From contig CM007320.1 in the NCBI GenBank assembly GCA_000333855.2, positions 2,833,684 to 2,897,683 on the forward strand: a stretch of 64,000 nucleotides of DNA. The letters are read 5' to 3'. Positions 50,921 through 60,000 of this stretch are shown piece after piece. Position numbers and translations under genes: made by a program. This stretch comes from Endotrypanum monterogeii (lineage: Eukaryota; Euglenozoa; Kinetoplastea; Trypanosomatida; Trypanosomatidae). Positions within the stretch are counted from its first letter, which is position 1. The number at the start of each line of letters is the position of its first letter. The notes below the pieces were generated by a model, which worked only from the letters and a program-made list of their open reading frames with translations, had not been told where the DNA came from and ran no database searches.

Positions 50921-53911
50921 ATGACCGTGTCTATCACCAGTTCCACTATCGTAGAGTCTTTATGGGGTCCAGAGGAAGTGACCGCCATACCACTACACTC
51001 TAGTGGAGAGTTTCTGTCGCTTTCCCTGACGTCAACAAGTTCTGTGGGCAAAAACACGGTGACTTCTGTTGCTTTCCACCCTGTCGACGAAACCTGTTTT
51101 GTATTGGGGACCGAAGCCGGTCGGGCATACGGTGTCTCTCTCCAGGAAAACAAGCTTTTCCTACTCGCTGACGTCGGCGATCGCAGTGCACTACGATGCG
51201 CGACCTTTTGCCCCGGCTACCTTACGAGTCCCATCGTTGTATTTGCTTGCGGTGACAATCGACTTCTTTTCCTGGACTGGAAGCGGGGTATTATGTTGCA
51301 GGATGTAACTGCCGCAGAGCACCAACGTCCGATACTGCACATTTTAACGGGAGCCTCAACCGAGTCGCTCTTCTGCACACTCAGTGCGGATGCAATATCC
51401 TGCTGGGAGCCTATCGAAGATAGTGGAATCGCATATACTAGTGCTCCATTGAGCTCCACCTCTCCAGGGACCAGTCACAAAGGCTGGTTTTGCCCCAAAG
51501 GCGCACCCGTGCATTCGCCAAACGACCGCGGCGTGTCTGGATTCTCGATGCCACGCTACGGCTGTTCTGCCACTGCGCTACCAACACAATGTACTCTTCA
51601 GCTTCAGGGGAAAAGCAGCCGAAATCTGAAACACGCGATGTCAGTTATGCACCGTTTTCTTGGGGTGCACATTCTCCATCCCGCACTTCTACTCTCCGTA
51701 GAAACAGGCGGTGTGCTCTCTCTTTGGTCGCGGGGGGCAGTACTTGAGAATGGCGACCGCGCGGCGTGTCCAGCCTCCCTTCACCTACTGAAAAGCGCTA
51801 CAACTCCGTCTCTGCTGCGCGTCCGCTCCTCTGTGCAGTGCGGCTCACTCATCGCTCTCGGAGGGGATGCGGCAACAGCAGATGGCCAACCCGGCCAACT
51901 CGTACCAGTGGTCGCTTTTATCGTGGGGCAAACGCTAGAGGGGTCTGGCATGGTACGACTGCCTGTTCGCAGCTCCGCAGGCTCCACCAAAGATCGGGCT
52001 GTTACGGTCCGCCAGTTGCGCGCGCTGCAGTCAGATTGCGTAGCGTGTCTTTTGAGCACGGGCGTCGTCCACGTGGTGCTACCGAGCACGTTTCATCTTG
52101 TCTTCTCCATTCGCCCGCCGTCGGTCGGCGCTGCTGCTCACTGTTTCAGCTCCCGGTCCAGTTGGAACTTCACACCCTCCGGGCCAACCCTAGGCGCCAT
52201 GTGGCGTGAGCACTTACTTTATCTCCTGCACCTACCCACCGCCCGTCGTGGTGATGTGGGAACTGTGGTCGTGTTCGAGCCGGCGCTGTTACGTGTTGGC
52301 TCAAAACAGGTTTCATTGACCGGGCTCGTGGGCGACAAGGAGCGAGTCTCCTCCGTGTCCAAGGCATCACAGCCGGACATCTCCCTCGATGACGCACCGG
52401 TGGCGACAGGCGACACAGTGGTGACGGCAAAATCCTTTCTGCGCCCCTCCAAAACAGCGCAGATAACCTCTTCGTTACTTGTTAAAACTGCTGACGGGGA
52501 GCACAGTGGCGTCGATGCAGCGCTTGCTGTTTTGTCTTTCTGCCGTCCACAAGTCGTCATCCCGGAAAAAGGACTCCCACAGATCTGGGCAGACGTGAAC
52601 GAAGTAGACCTGCACTTCCTGAACACAGGATCGACTGAGCCCCGACTTGCCCACCGCGGGGAGCGTGATGCGAGAACGACTGCTGCTGTGTCGTTGACAT
52701 GGTCGTCACCAGCAGCGTTCTGCGATACCCTCTGTGCCTTTTCCTGTCAGTATAATCTGAACCAACTTCAAGCACACCTGCTCAAGCATGGAGTCTACCC
52801 GCACCAGTACCGGGCAGAGGTTTGGCGTTTTCTTGTCGGCTTGCCGAACAAGGCCAAGACCGCTCCGCAGTTTGCTGCACTCGCTCGAAGGCCAGTCCAC
52901 TTGGGTGTATCTCAACTTATGACTCCTTTTCCGCTTCCTCCGTCCAGTACACGTGATGCTGTAGAGATGGCACTTTCTTGTCTTTGTTGGGCCTCTCCGG
53001 TCCTTACTCTGGCGTCCTACTTGCCGGTGCTCGCGTATCCACTTAGCATGATCTTTCAAGACGATGTTCAGAGTGTTGTTGAGGTGGTGCTGGTGTTCTT
53101 CCTCAACTGGGGGAAGGATTTTTTCTTGTGCCACCCGCATGGGCCAGCGACGCTGCTGATGGCAATGGAGCGGCAGTTGCGGCGACTGGACGGCCAACTG
53201 TGCCAGCATCTCGATGCCATAGGCGCCGGCGTAGCGGTGTGGGGCTGGGAGCTGCTGACGACATTCTTCACGGATTGCCTTACTGGGCCGGAATGGGTAC
53301 AGCTGATGGACCACACCCTCACAGCCTCCCCACTGTGGCTCTTTGCCTTTCACATCAACCTCCTTCGAATCAGATTGCGATCGGAGCTTCTGTCGGCACT
53401 CAGCGTAGACCAAGTACGCTGTATACTTCGCTGCATACCCACCACCACAGCGCTTTCTCCGACATCCTCACCCAAGAAGTCATTGCAACGGCTGATTGAG
53501 GAGACCTATCGACTTCACCACAGCTGGACGTGCGAGACGGACGATTCGCCGGTAAGTCTCTCCGCGTTGAAGGTATTCCGGACCATCTCGTCGAATTTTG
53601 TTTACCCTTCCAATTTCGCCCATGATACCGTCGTTCTCGCTCAAAAACTTCATCAGCTCTCCGTTCTCCAAGGGATTCGTGAAGAAGAAAAAAAAATCTG
53701 CTGCACACCTGGACCAGTTGCGCAAGACAGCCGAGGTGACCTCTACCGAGGAAGCAGCGTTTCTGCAACAGCAACGCGCTCGCATGGCTGCGAAATACGA
53801 CGCATCTGCTGCGGCGTGGCAGGCACACGTGGCCTTGGAGCGATCTCGACAAGAGAGGGACGCGAAGGAGCGACAACTACGCTGGGACGCGTTGCAGACG
53901 CGGACTTGTAG
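50921..53911 (+). CDS. TBC1D31: TBC1D31-like protein, WD40 + TBC part (frame broken near 53688)
   Basis: The open frame gives 996 residues, of which the last ~70 are out-of-frame sequence. Residues ~1-580 contain degenerate WD40 blades (VTSVAFHPVDETCFVLGTEAGRAYGV, LFCTLSADAISCWEP). A TBC domain lies at about 610-870: NQLQAHLLKHGVYPHQYRAEVWRFLVGLP, then SYLPVLAYPLSMIFQDD, FFLNWGKDFF and PEWVQLMDHTL. This WD40-TBC order and the motif spacing match TBC1D31 (WDR67), a centriolar-satellite protein involved in cilium formation, so a basal-body/flagellar role is inferred. The usual TBC catalytic IxxDxxR and YxQ fingers are not apparent, suggesting no GAP activity. The natural continuation (coiled coil) is in the next frame from 53682, reached by removing one A from the nine-A run at 53688-53696. 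Confidence 0.82.
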   Translation: MTVSITSSTIVESLWGPEEVTAIPLHSSGEFLSLSLTSTSSVGKNTVTSVAFHPVDETCFVLGTEAGRAYGVSLQENKLFLLADVGDRSALRCATFCPGYLTSPIVVFACGDNRLLFLDWKRGIMLQDVTAAEHQRPILHILTGASTESLFCTLSADAISCWEPIEDSGIAYTSAPLSSTSPGTSHKGWFCPKGAPVHSPNDRGVSGFSMPRYGCSATALPTQCTLQLQGKSSRNLKHAMSVMHRFLGVHILHPALLLSVETGGVLSLWSRGAVLENGDRAACPASLHLLKSATTPSLLRVRSSVQCGSLIALGGDAATADGQPGQLVPVVAFIVGQTLEGSGMVRLPVRSSAGSTKDRAVTVRQLRALQSDCVACLLSTGVVHVVLPSTFHLVFSIRPPSVGAAAHCFSSRSSWNFTPSGPTLGAMWREHLLYLLHLPTARRGDVGTVVVFEPALLRVGSKQVSLTGLVGDKERVSSVSKASQPDISLDDAPVATGDTVVTAKSFLRPSKTAQITSSLLVKTADGEHSGVDAALAVLSFCRPQVVIPEKGLPQIWADVNEVDLHFLNTGSTEPRLAHRGERDARTTAAVSLTWSSPAAFCDTLCAFSCQYNLNQLQAHLLKHGVYPHQYRAEVWRFLVGLPNKAKTAPQFAALARRPVHLGVSQLMTPFPLPPSSTRDAVEMALSCLCWASPVLTLASYLPVLAYPLSMIFQDDVQSVVEVVLVFFLNWGKDFFLCHPHGPATLLMAMERQLRRLDGQLCQHLDAIGAGVAVWGWELLTTFFTDCLTGPEWVQLMDHTLTASPLWLFAFHINLLRIRLRSELLSALSVDQVRCILRCIPTTTALSPTSSPKKSLQRLIEETYRLHHSWTCETDDSPVSLSALKVFRTISSNFVYPSNFAHDTVVLAQKLHQLSVLQGIREEEKKICCTPGPVAQDSRGDLYRGSSVSATATRSHGCEIRRICCGVAGTRGLGAISTREGREGATTTLGRVADADL

Positions 53912-55292
53912 CGCTGAAGAGATGAAAGCGCTGCGCGCTGAAATGAGCATGGTGGAATCTCAGCTGCGACATGATGTGGTGGATCGACACATGGAGGAGT
54001 TAAAGTGGCGGCTATCAGCGCATCTGTCGGACGATGAGCTGCTGCGGCTGCAAAAAGGCGCCGATGAGCAGGTCGAGGATGCGGTTCACCGTATTGAGGA
54101 GGATCAACGCCGGTACGAAGAGGACGCTGTAGAATACAGGGCTGCACCGGTGCTTGTGACCGAGGGTCTGTCTCTGAAAAAAGATGGTGTGCTAGAAGAG
54201 GAGGCGGCAGCGAATATTTTCGACAGCCAAACTTCCCATCCGGTGACTCCTCTTCAGCCCACTGCGATACCATCCAGTCACGTGTCGGGAAGGGCTGAAG
54301 AGGAGGCACGCCGAGAAAGCAAAGCGGTCGGGCCAACAGAGGAGGAAGGGATGGAGTGGGAAGAGAAACTAGACGCCTCGGAAGACAACACTGAGCTAGA
54401 CCAAAATCGTAAGCGTGTTGTCCACTCCGATGGACGACCTTCGTGCTCCTCCTCTGCTGATAGCTGCAGGGGGGTTTCCTCAGTTTTAAAGACCAGGACT
54501 GGCAAGGATGATGACGATGGTGGCCGCCCGCTGCATCATAGAGATGATCGTGCCCTTCTCTCAAAAGACGCTCCGCTGAATGCTCAGACACCTGTGGATT
54601 GCTCTCATCATAATGCTGAGGTGTGCCATGAACCCGGTACGAATTTTAAAAAGGCGACCGCGCAATGTGTAGTCGATGAGCAGAGACCCAAGCGCCGGTG
54701 CGCGACGCTGCCGCGGCACGACCATCGCGACGTATTTGATGGAAACTGCAAGGTTGCACAATCACAGCAACGCTTCCTAGAGTTGCGCAATCGTGTGTTG
54801 GGGAGAACGGACCCTGGCTTTCGGCAGGAGGCTTCGGTGGACCCTCTTCGGCGATATCGTCCTCCGTATCGCGGCGACGGCAGCACCACAATGACTGCCA
54901 CACCCTCGACCCAATCATCGTCTCGTCTGTCACCTTCAAGTAGACAGCGACTTTTTGACCAGTACGATCCTAATAGATCGTCCAGCAGAACTAGAAGGTG
55001 GACCTGCGACTTTCACCGATCCCGACAATCGCATCTGCCCTATCATCCATCCAGTGCCACTACTTGTACAAGGACTGCTGACACTGCAACACCAGAAGAG
55101 AGCGTTAGTGCCACCACCATTAGTACTAGCTATGAGTCACCGTCTATGTGCTCATGTCCAGACTACGACTACTCGACAGGAACGTCAGTCGCATACCGTA
55201 CTGGCGAATCGAAATCTACCGTCTCACCGACCTCTCTTTCTTCCTCAACCTGCACGGACCGCACTCGATGCAACACGAATCGGCTGGTGTAG
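53682..55292 (+). CDS. TBC1D31: TBC1D31-like protein, C-terminal coiled-coil part (shifted frame)
   Basis: From 53682 the frame encodes about 536 residues ending at 55292. The first ~130 form a charged coiled coil (LDQLRKTAEVTSTEEAAFLQQQRARM, then RSRQERDAKERQLRWDALQT, then MVESQLRHDVVDRHMEELKWRLS, then EQVEDAVHRIEEDQRRYEED). This is exactly the kind of segment that follows the TBC domain in TBC1D31. The remaining ~400 residues are low-complexity (Ser, Thr, Arg, Asp). The frame is also open upstream (an ATG exists at 53622), but those codons overlap the conserved end of the upstream frame and give no sensible protein. I therefore read this as the 3' part of the same gene rather than a separate gene. 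Confidence 0.75.
   Translation, partial: KKKKKSAAHLDQLRKTAEVTSTEEAAFLQQQRARMAAKYDASAAAWQAHVALERSRQERDAKERQLRWDALQTRTCSAEEMKALRAEMSMVESQLRHDVVDRHMEELKWRLSAHLSDDELLRLQKGADEQVEDAVHRIEEDQRRYEEDAVEYRAAPVLVTEGLSLKKDGVLEEEAAANIFDSQTSHPVTPLQPTAIPSSHVSGRAEEEARRESKAVGPTEEEGMEWEEKLDASEDNTELDQNRKRVVHSDGRPSCSSSADSCRGVSSVLKTRTGKDDDDGGRPLHHRDDRALLSKDAPLNAQTPVDCSHHNAEVCHEPGTNFKKATAQCVVDEQRPKRRCATLPRHDHRDVFDGNCKVAQSQQRFLELRNRVLGRTDPGFRQEASVDPLRRYRPPYRGDGSTTMTATPSTQSSSRLSPSSRQRLFDQYDPNRSSSRTRRWTCDFHRSRQSHLPYHPSSATTCTRTADTATPEESVSATTISTSYESPSMCSCPDYDYSTGTSVAYRTGESKSTVSPTSLSSSTCTDRTRCNTNRLV
53688..53696 (+). other. Nine-A run: frameshift site in TBC1D31-like gene
   Basis: GAAGAAG followed by nine A and TCTGCTGC. 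With nine A the upstream frame reads on into a non-homologous tail. With eight A the WD40-TBC frame joins the coiled-coil frame. Homopolymer length error, genuine mutation and programmed slippage are the alternatives; error is the most likely. Confidence 0.7.
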
Positions 55293-55416
55293 TATGGCCA
55301 CCGCTTGACTACGTACTCTGACCAGCCTACCTGCTCAGCAAGGCGAATACGTACGTGATACGGATCCGAAATCAAAAAAAAAACTTCTCTTTGTCTTTCC
55401 TCACCACCACTAGAAT

Positions 55417-55723
55417 CGCACCACATTGCCCCAGGCCCCTGCCAAGTGCCGTCGATGCGCTTTAGCCCAACTCTGTGGTGGGGGCTCTAGAACCCGCATC
55501 TCTTGCGTACCGCCGTGGCAGCCGACTGCTTTTCCCCCTTGGGCGGAGGCATGCAGCCATCACGAGTCTGACGCACGGCCGCCGTGCGGCAGCAACACAC
55601 GGCAAACGGAAGGTGAGGTGACGGGAGAGGTGTGGGTCGCACGTGTCGGCCAGCTCATATCGAGGGATGCCTCCCCGCACACGCCGGGCTACTTAGGGCC
55701 GCTAAAGCAGAGGCATTGGGGGG
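55417..55723 (+). repeat. Dispersed repeat, copy 2 (internally deleted)
   Basis: About 307 bases, same orientation as copy 1 and starting CGCACCACATTGCCCCAGG. Relative to copies 1 and 3 it lacks about 120 bases, corresponding to 41881-42000 of copy 1. The deletion falls between two near-identical 8-mers, GCCGTGGC and GCCGCGGC. It lies within 125 bases downstream of the TBC1D31-like stop codon. Confidence 0.75.
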
Positions 55724-55866
55724 TATCTTTGATAGTGCGTGAGCTCAGTGGGTGTTATTATTAGATTATATTTCCTACATCGGCAACGTTACCTGTGATC
55801 GTCGGACGATGCAGGGGGCAGTTGGTGGCGGGGACCTCAACGAGCTCGTTTCGTACCGTCCAGTGT

Positions 55867-55901
55867 AGACTCATCCTCTGATGATTTTTGAGGATGAGTC
55901 T
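55867..55901. repeat. Perfect 12-bp inverted repeat (hairpin)
   Basis: AGACTCATCCTC (55867-55878) and GAGGATGAGTCT (55890-55901) are exact reverse complements separated by 11 bases. The RNA could form a stable stem-loop. Confidence 0.85.
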
Positions 55902-56116
55902 CCAAAGTGTCATGTGGTGGCTGATTTCTTTTCTGCCGCTCATTGTCGGTGGAAAAACGAAAAGCCTCTTCACCCCCCCCCTCTGTTCCCACAGTTTTGG
56001 GCTGATGAGCACATACATTGGAGAGAGATAAGGAGAGGCGGCAACGCATACTTATTCTTCGAACAACACACTGTGCATCTACAGTTGAGGGAATGAGCCC
56101 TGGGTGAAAGGACGCA

Positions 56117-56374
56117 ATGCCACGGACAACGTTTGTCACTGCCGTAGATCACGGGGAATGTGTGAGTGTGCGCGTACCCTTCTTTCTTACCCACGAGGAG
56201 TGCGAACGTTGTACTACTCTGAATACCCTCGAGGCCTATCTGGATCTCTTCTCGGATCAGCTACTGCGAGTATTTTGCTCATCGATAGTACTGTCGCATG
56301 ATTGTCTCGTGTTTTTTTTTTGTTTTGTTTTCGGCTATGGGCTTATAGCGTCGTCTTTTTTTTTGTGTGTTTGA
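56117..56374 (+). CDS. Short gene-like frame (85 residues), possibly a gene fragment
   Basis: An ATG frame whose first ~60 codons look coding (GVRVP-like block CVSVRVPFFLTHEECERC, then TLNTLEAYLDLFSDQLLRVF). The last ~25 codons are the T-rich tract typical of noncoding DNA here. The pattern 'hxVRVP...TLEAhLDhhSDQL' loosely recalls the first half of a doublecortin-like fold, but I would not assign it. It may be the 5' remnant of a decayed gene or a short genuine protein. There is no obvious splice acceptor close upstream. Confidence 0.3.
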   Translation: MPRTTFVTAVDHGECVSVRVPFFLTHEECERCTTLNTLEAYLDLFSDQLLRVFCSSIVLSHDCLVFFFCFVFGYGLIASSFFLCV

Positions 56375-57087
56375 GAGGAGGGTGGGGAGTGGGGCGGGGG
56401 CGGCTGGAAAGACAGTAGGCTCGTGTGTGTGTGTGCTTCCCTTGTTCTCTCATACCTGCGTTAGTTGGAGGTAGACGAGGGGTACTGCTATCCTTTTTCC
56501 TATCCAGATCGAAAAGTGGCGAAGTGATGAGTTTTCAATTGATGCAACTCCCGGTGCCGAAACGACTGCACTGCCATCAGCAGAGCGCTTGAAAATATTG
56601 TGCTTACACGCACCCGCGCAGACAGAGACATTATTTCCGCAACGGTACGACCTCCCAGGGGGGCCTCTTCTCTGCTTCTATTAGCATACCCGTTGCGGTG
56701 GGGAGACTGCTCCAGTTTTCCTCCCTTCGCTTTATTTTTTTTTTTTGCGTTGACTCTTTTTTTTTTCTTTTTCATGCCGCTTTCACCTGCCCCATTGCTG
56801 AAGCAGGGCTGTACTCTCGACATTTTCCCATCCTCCTACATGTCGGCGATCTTGTAGAGATTATCCCCACCTCTATTCTGTACTGTTAGCTTGATGATTC
56901 ATGGCTTTTACATTCTGCCCTACCCTCCGCGCCATATTTAATTGACGTGAGAAACTACAGCGGCGCTGTTGAGTCTTTCATCATCGAATCATCTGTCTTT
57001 CTCTTGACGAAGCTGCCACTGCTCCCCCAGCGTGTTATGAAAACATCCTAAAAACTTCTGTTTATGTGTTCTCTCTAGAAGGTAAAA

Positions 57088-60000
57088 ATGGCGACCTCAT
57101 CCAATGGGTCGACTGCCACAGTGGATCTTTACGTACTCGAATACGTGGCGAACATGCGCTGGCTGCTCCAGTACGCTGCCCATGAGCTCGACCCGAATAT
57201 AGAGCAACAATACGCCCATTTCATCGCTCAGGTCTCCAAACTGTGTCTTCATCTCTCTGGGAAAAGTTTTGAGCGGAGATGTACACTCGAGGACGTGCCG
57301 CTTGGCGTATTGCGTCTCTCGCGGGAAGCCACGTTATACCTGCTAGTCTCAGATCATCTTCTCGGTGGGTGCCCGCCGACGATGCACCGGTTCCTCCTGC
57401 GCGCTGTTGCTGCAGACGTCAAGGTGACATCACGTATATCTCCCCGAAAGGCACCCTTGAGCGCCGACCTCAACGTGAGTTTTCCCAGAGATGACGACGA
57501 CGACAACGAAGGACATAATATTCCTCGAAAAAACACCGAACTCGACCTGCGTCCGCTTGCTGCTATCGACCTGAACAGTGAAGGAGTGAGAGAATGGGTT
57601 GAGGAGAGTGTGCAAGGAAGGGGAACACAGGCTATGCTTTTGTTGCTGCGATGGCTTTTGATTGAGCGCGTCCTTGCATCAGAGGATGAGATTGCCTCAA
57701 CATTGGATGTTAGGAGCTCCTCTCCTGTCAGCCTCGACCCCCATGCGCCGAAGGTAACCCCTGCGGTGACAAACAACGAACATTTTTTTCGACATCAAGA
57801 CTTCGCACAGCGCCTTGCGCAATTTACTCCCTTTTACGTTGGTGCGCATCTACTCATCTCGCGCTCGCTGCTCCTGCAGTACTGTGCAACGCTACTGACT
57901 GTGGATGCGGTTATGCAGCACGTGACTCATCTGCGCTCGTTTGTCTCGCCTTCTGCCGAACAGCACAACAGAGTTTCTCCGCCTTCGAGTGTTGAGGGGG
58001 CTTTGCTCGAGTGGTTCCAGGCCATTGTCAGCTCGGTGAACGTAGGCGAGAGCGAATCGGTAGTCATGCAATGCCTGCAAACATGCACAGCTCTCTCTGC
58101 GTTCATTCAATACGGGCCATTTTGTGAAGGTGTGAGCGATCCTGCAGATCATGATTTTTTCCGACTCTTGCAAAGCGGCGAATCTGTGTGTGTAGCCCTT
58201 ATTTTTTACTACCCCGATATATTCCCGCTTGCAGAGCTTTCAGAATCATTACAGACGGTGGAAGACCGTATACATCGACAAAAGGCAACAGAATCGACAC
58301 CGGAAGAGATGCACCTGCAGCAGTCATTGTGCTACTGGAAAGCCATCAAGGTTGCAACGCGCCAGCTCGGTGTGTCGATGCTGCTGCACCCAGAAGAGAT
58401 CGTCACATTCGGTTGTACAGCACTTCCGCTGCACCTATTTTGCTTCACCGAGCAACTGTTCGCGGTGCTTGCAACTAAAGCAGAAGAAGATGTGCGCGTG
58501 AGTGCCGATACGGCGACGTGGGAGCAACTGCACCGCAGAGGTGGTTTGGGAAAGGAGGTGAAGAGGGAAGCATTTGATGCTAGAAGACGTGGTCAAGAAG
58601 AGAGTCAGCTAATCAGGTCAGTAGAAGGAAAAATCTCCCTATCTGGTGCACAACAGGTCCTCCGCAGATCGATGCTGGAAAAGATTTCATCTCGTTTGTG
58701 GGTGACCAGCGAGGCCCACAACGGTGACAGTGAAAGTGAGAATGTTCGCATGGATGGATACCTCAGCGGGCGCCTCAAGGAAAGGGACAGACGCACGCGG
58801 CCGACCTCGGCTGGGCACGTTGCGGAGAGTTTTCAAGCAGACGAGTCTCAGTCTATTCGAACAGACGCTGACGTGCCTGTGTGTGTGGAGGAGAGCACTG
58901 ACGAGGACACAACGCAGTTTTCCGTGCGACTAGCCCAAACACAGCGTGGCGATCAAATTCCCTTGGCGAGGTCTTGCGAGGAAACCACCGAGACGAACAC
59001 ATCGTTCCTGCGCCCAATGATCAAAAGGCGATGGAGCACGCTAACGAGTGGAGGCGCTGCACCGTCAACTTTCTCAACGATTTCGTGCGACATCTGTACC
59101 AAGGCTCCCTCGGCGAGCCGTCTCAACGGGCAGCCGAGCACGGATTCTAGAATCACTCTGTTTGGAGGCCATTTCGTTGACACGTACGTGCGAGCTGAGG
59201 AGACATGTGACCATAGCTGCTGCGTCGGGGGTGACAGCGACCTCATCACACCGGCCGTTCCCGAGCTTAGCGCTGCGCACCCAACACCTTCAGATACACT
59301 GCTTCATGCGAGGGCTGTCGAGGCCAGTTTGCACACCAACTCCACAGTCACCTACGCGGGGCTGACAGCTATGGGTGCTTCGCCAATCGGCATGACTGTC
59401 GCGAGGGAGTTGCGTACTGAGAAGAGATCCTCGAACAAGGAAAAGAAAGAGGTACTATCCACGGACAGCCTGGGAAAGGCTACCGGAGAAGATGACTACC
59501 CGTCGTCGGTACTGCAATTTCCACGTGGTTCACCAAATAAAGTAGTGCCTACTGTGTATGCGGTCGAGACACCTCTGCCGCCTCCTCACGGCGCGCACAG
59601 GGTAGCCGCAGCGGCGCTTTCAGAAAGCAGTGTTTTAAGTGAAAAGCACACATTGGCTGCCGCGAATGATTCGCCTTGCGCAACAACTGAGTCTCCCTCA
59701 CCGCAGCTCCTAGAAGCACCTGCAGGTGCTGCACATCCGATCCCCAGTGGAAAGGACGTGCTAAGCTCCGCGGTCGTGTGCCCACCCGTCCCTTTTTTTC
59801 CACCCCCCTCGTCTGGTACGCGTGATGCCTGCGAGCGATACGGAGATCCAGACACCGATGCAGCTGCGATTGCCGACGGCTCATCAGAAAAAGCTTTGTA
59901 TGCGATGACGAATGTCGGGGATTCTCTTGTCAAGAGAACTTCCGGTGCGAAACGCACGCATGCGTTCTCCAGCGTCACTAAGCTTCAGAAACCGGTGATA

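Larger units (their letters stand above)
55293..57087. other. Intergenic region with repeat copy 2 and a gene-like fragment
   Basis: Contains the truncated repeat (55417-55723), a perfect 12-bp inverted repeat (55867-55901), a gene-like short frame (56117-56374), T-rich tracts (56727-56775), and AG at 57077-57078, ten bases before the next ATG after TTCTCTCT. Confidence 0.6.

Noticed and set aside
53743..54591. 282-codon open frame on the minus strand
   Set aside because: Antisense to the coiled-coil part of the TBC1D31-like gene; His/Pro/Arg-rich composition typical of a shadow frame.
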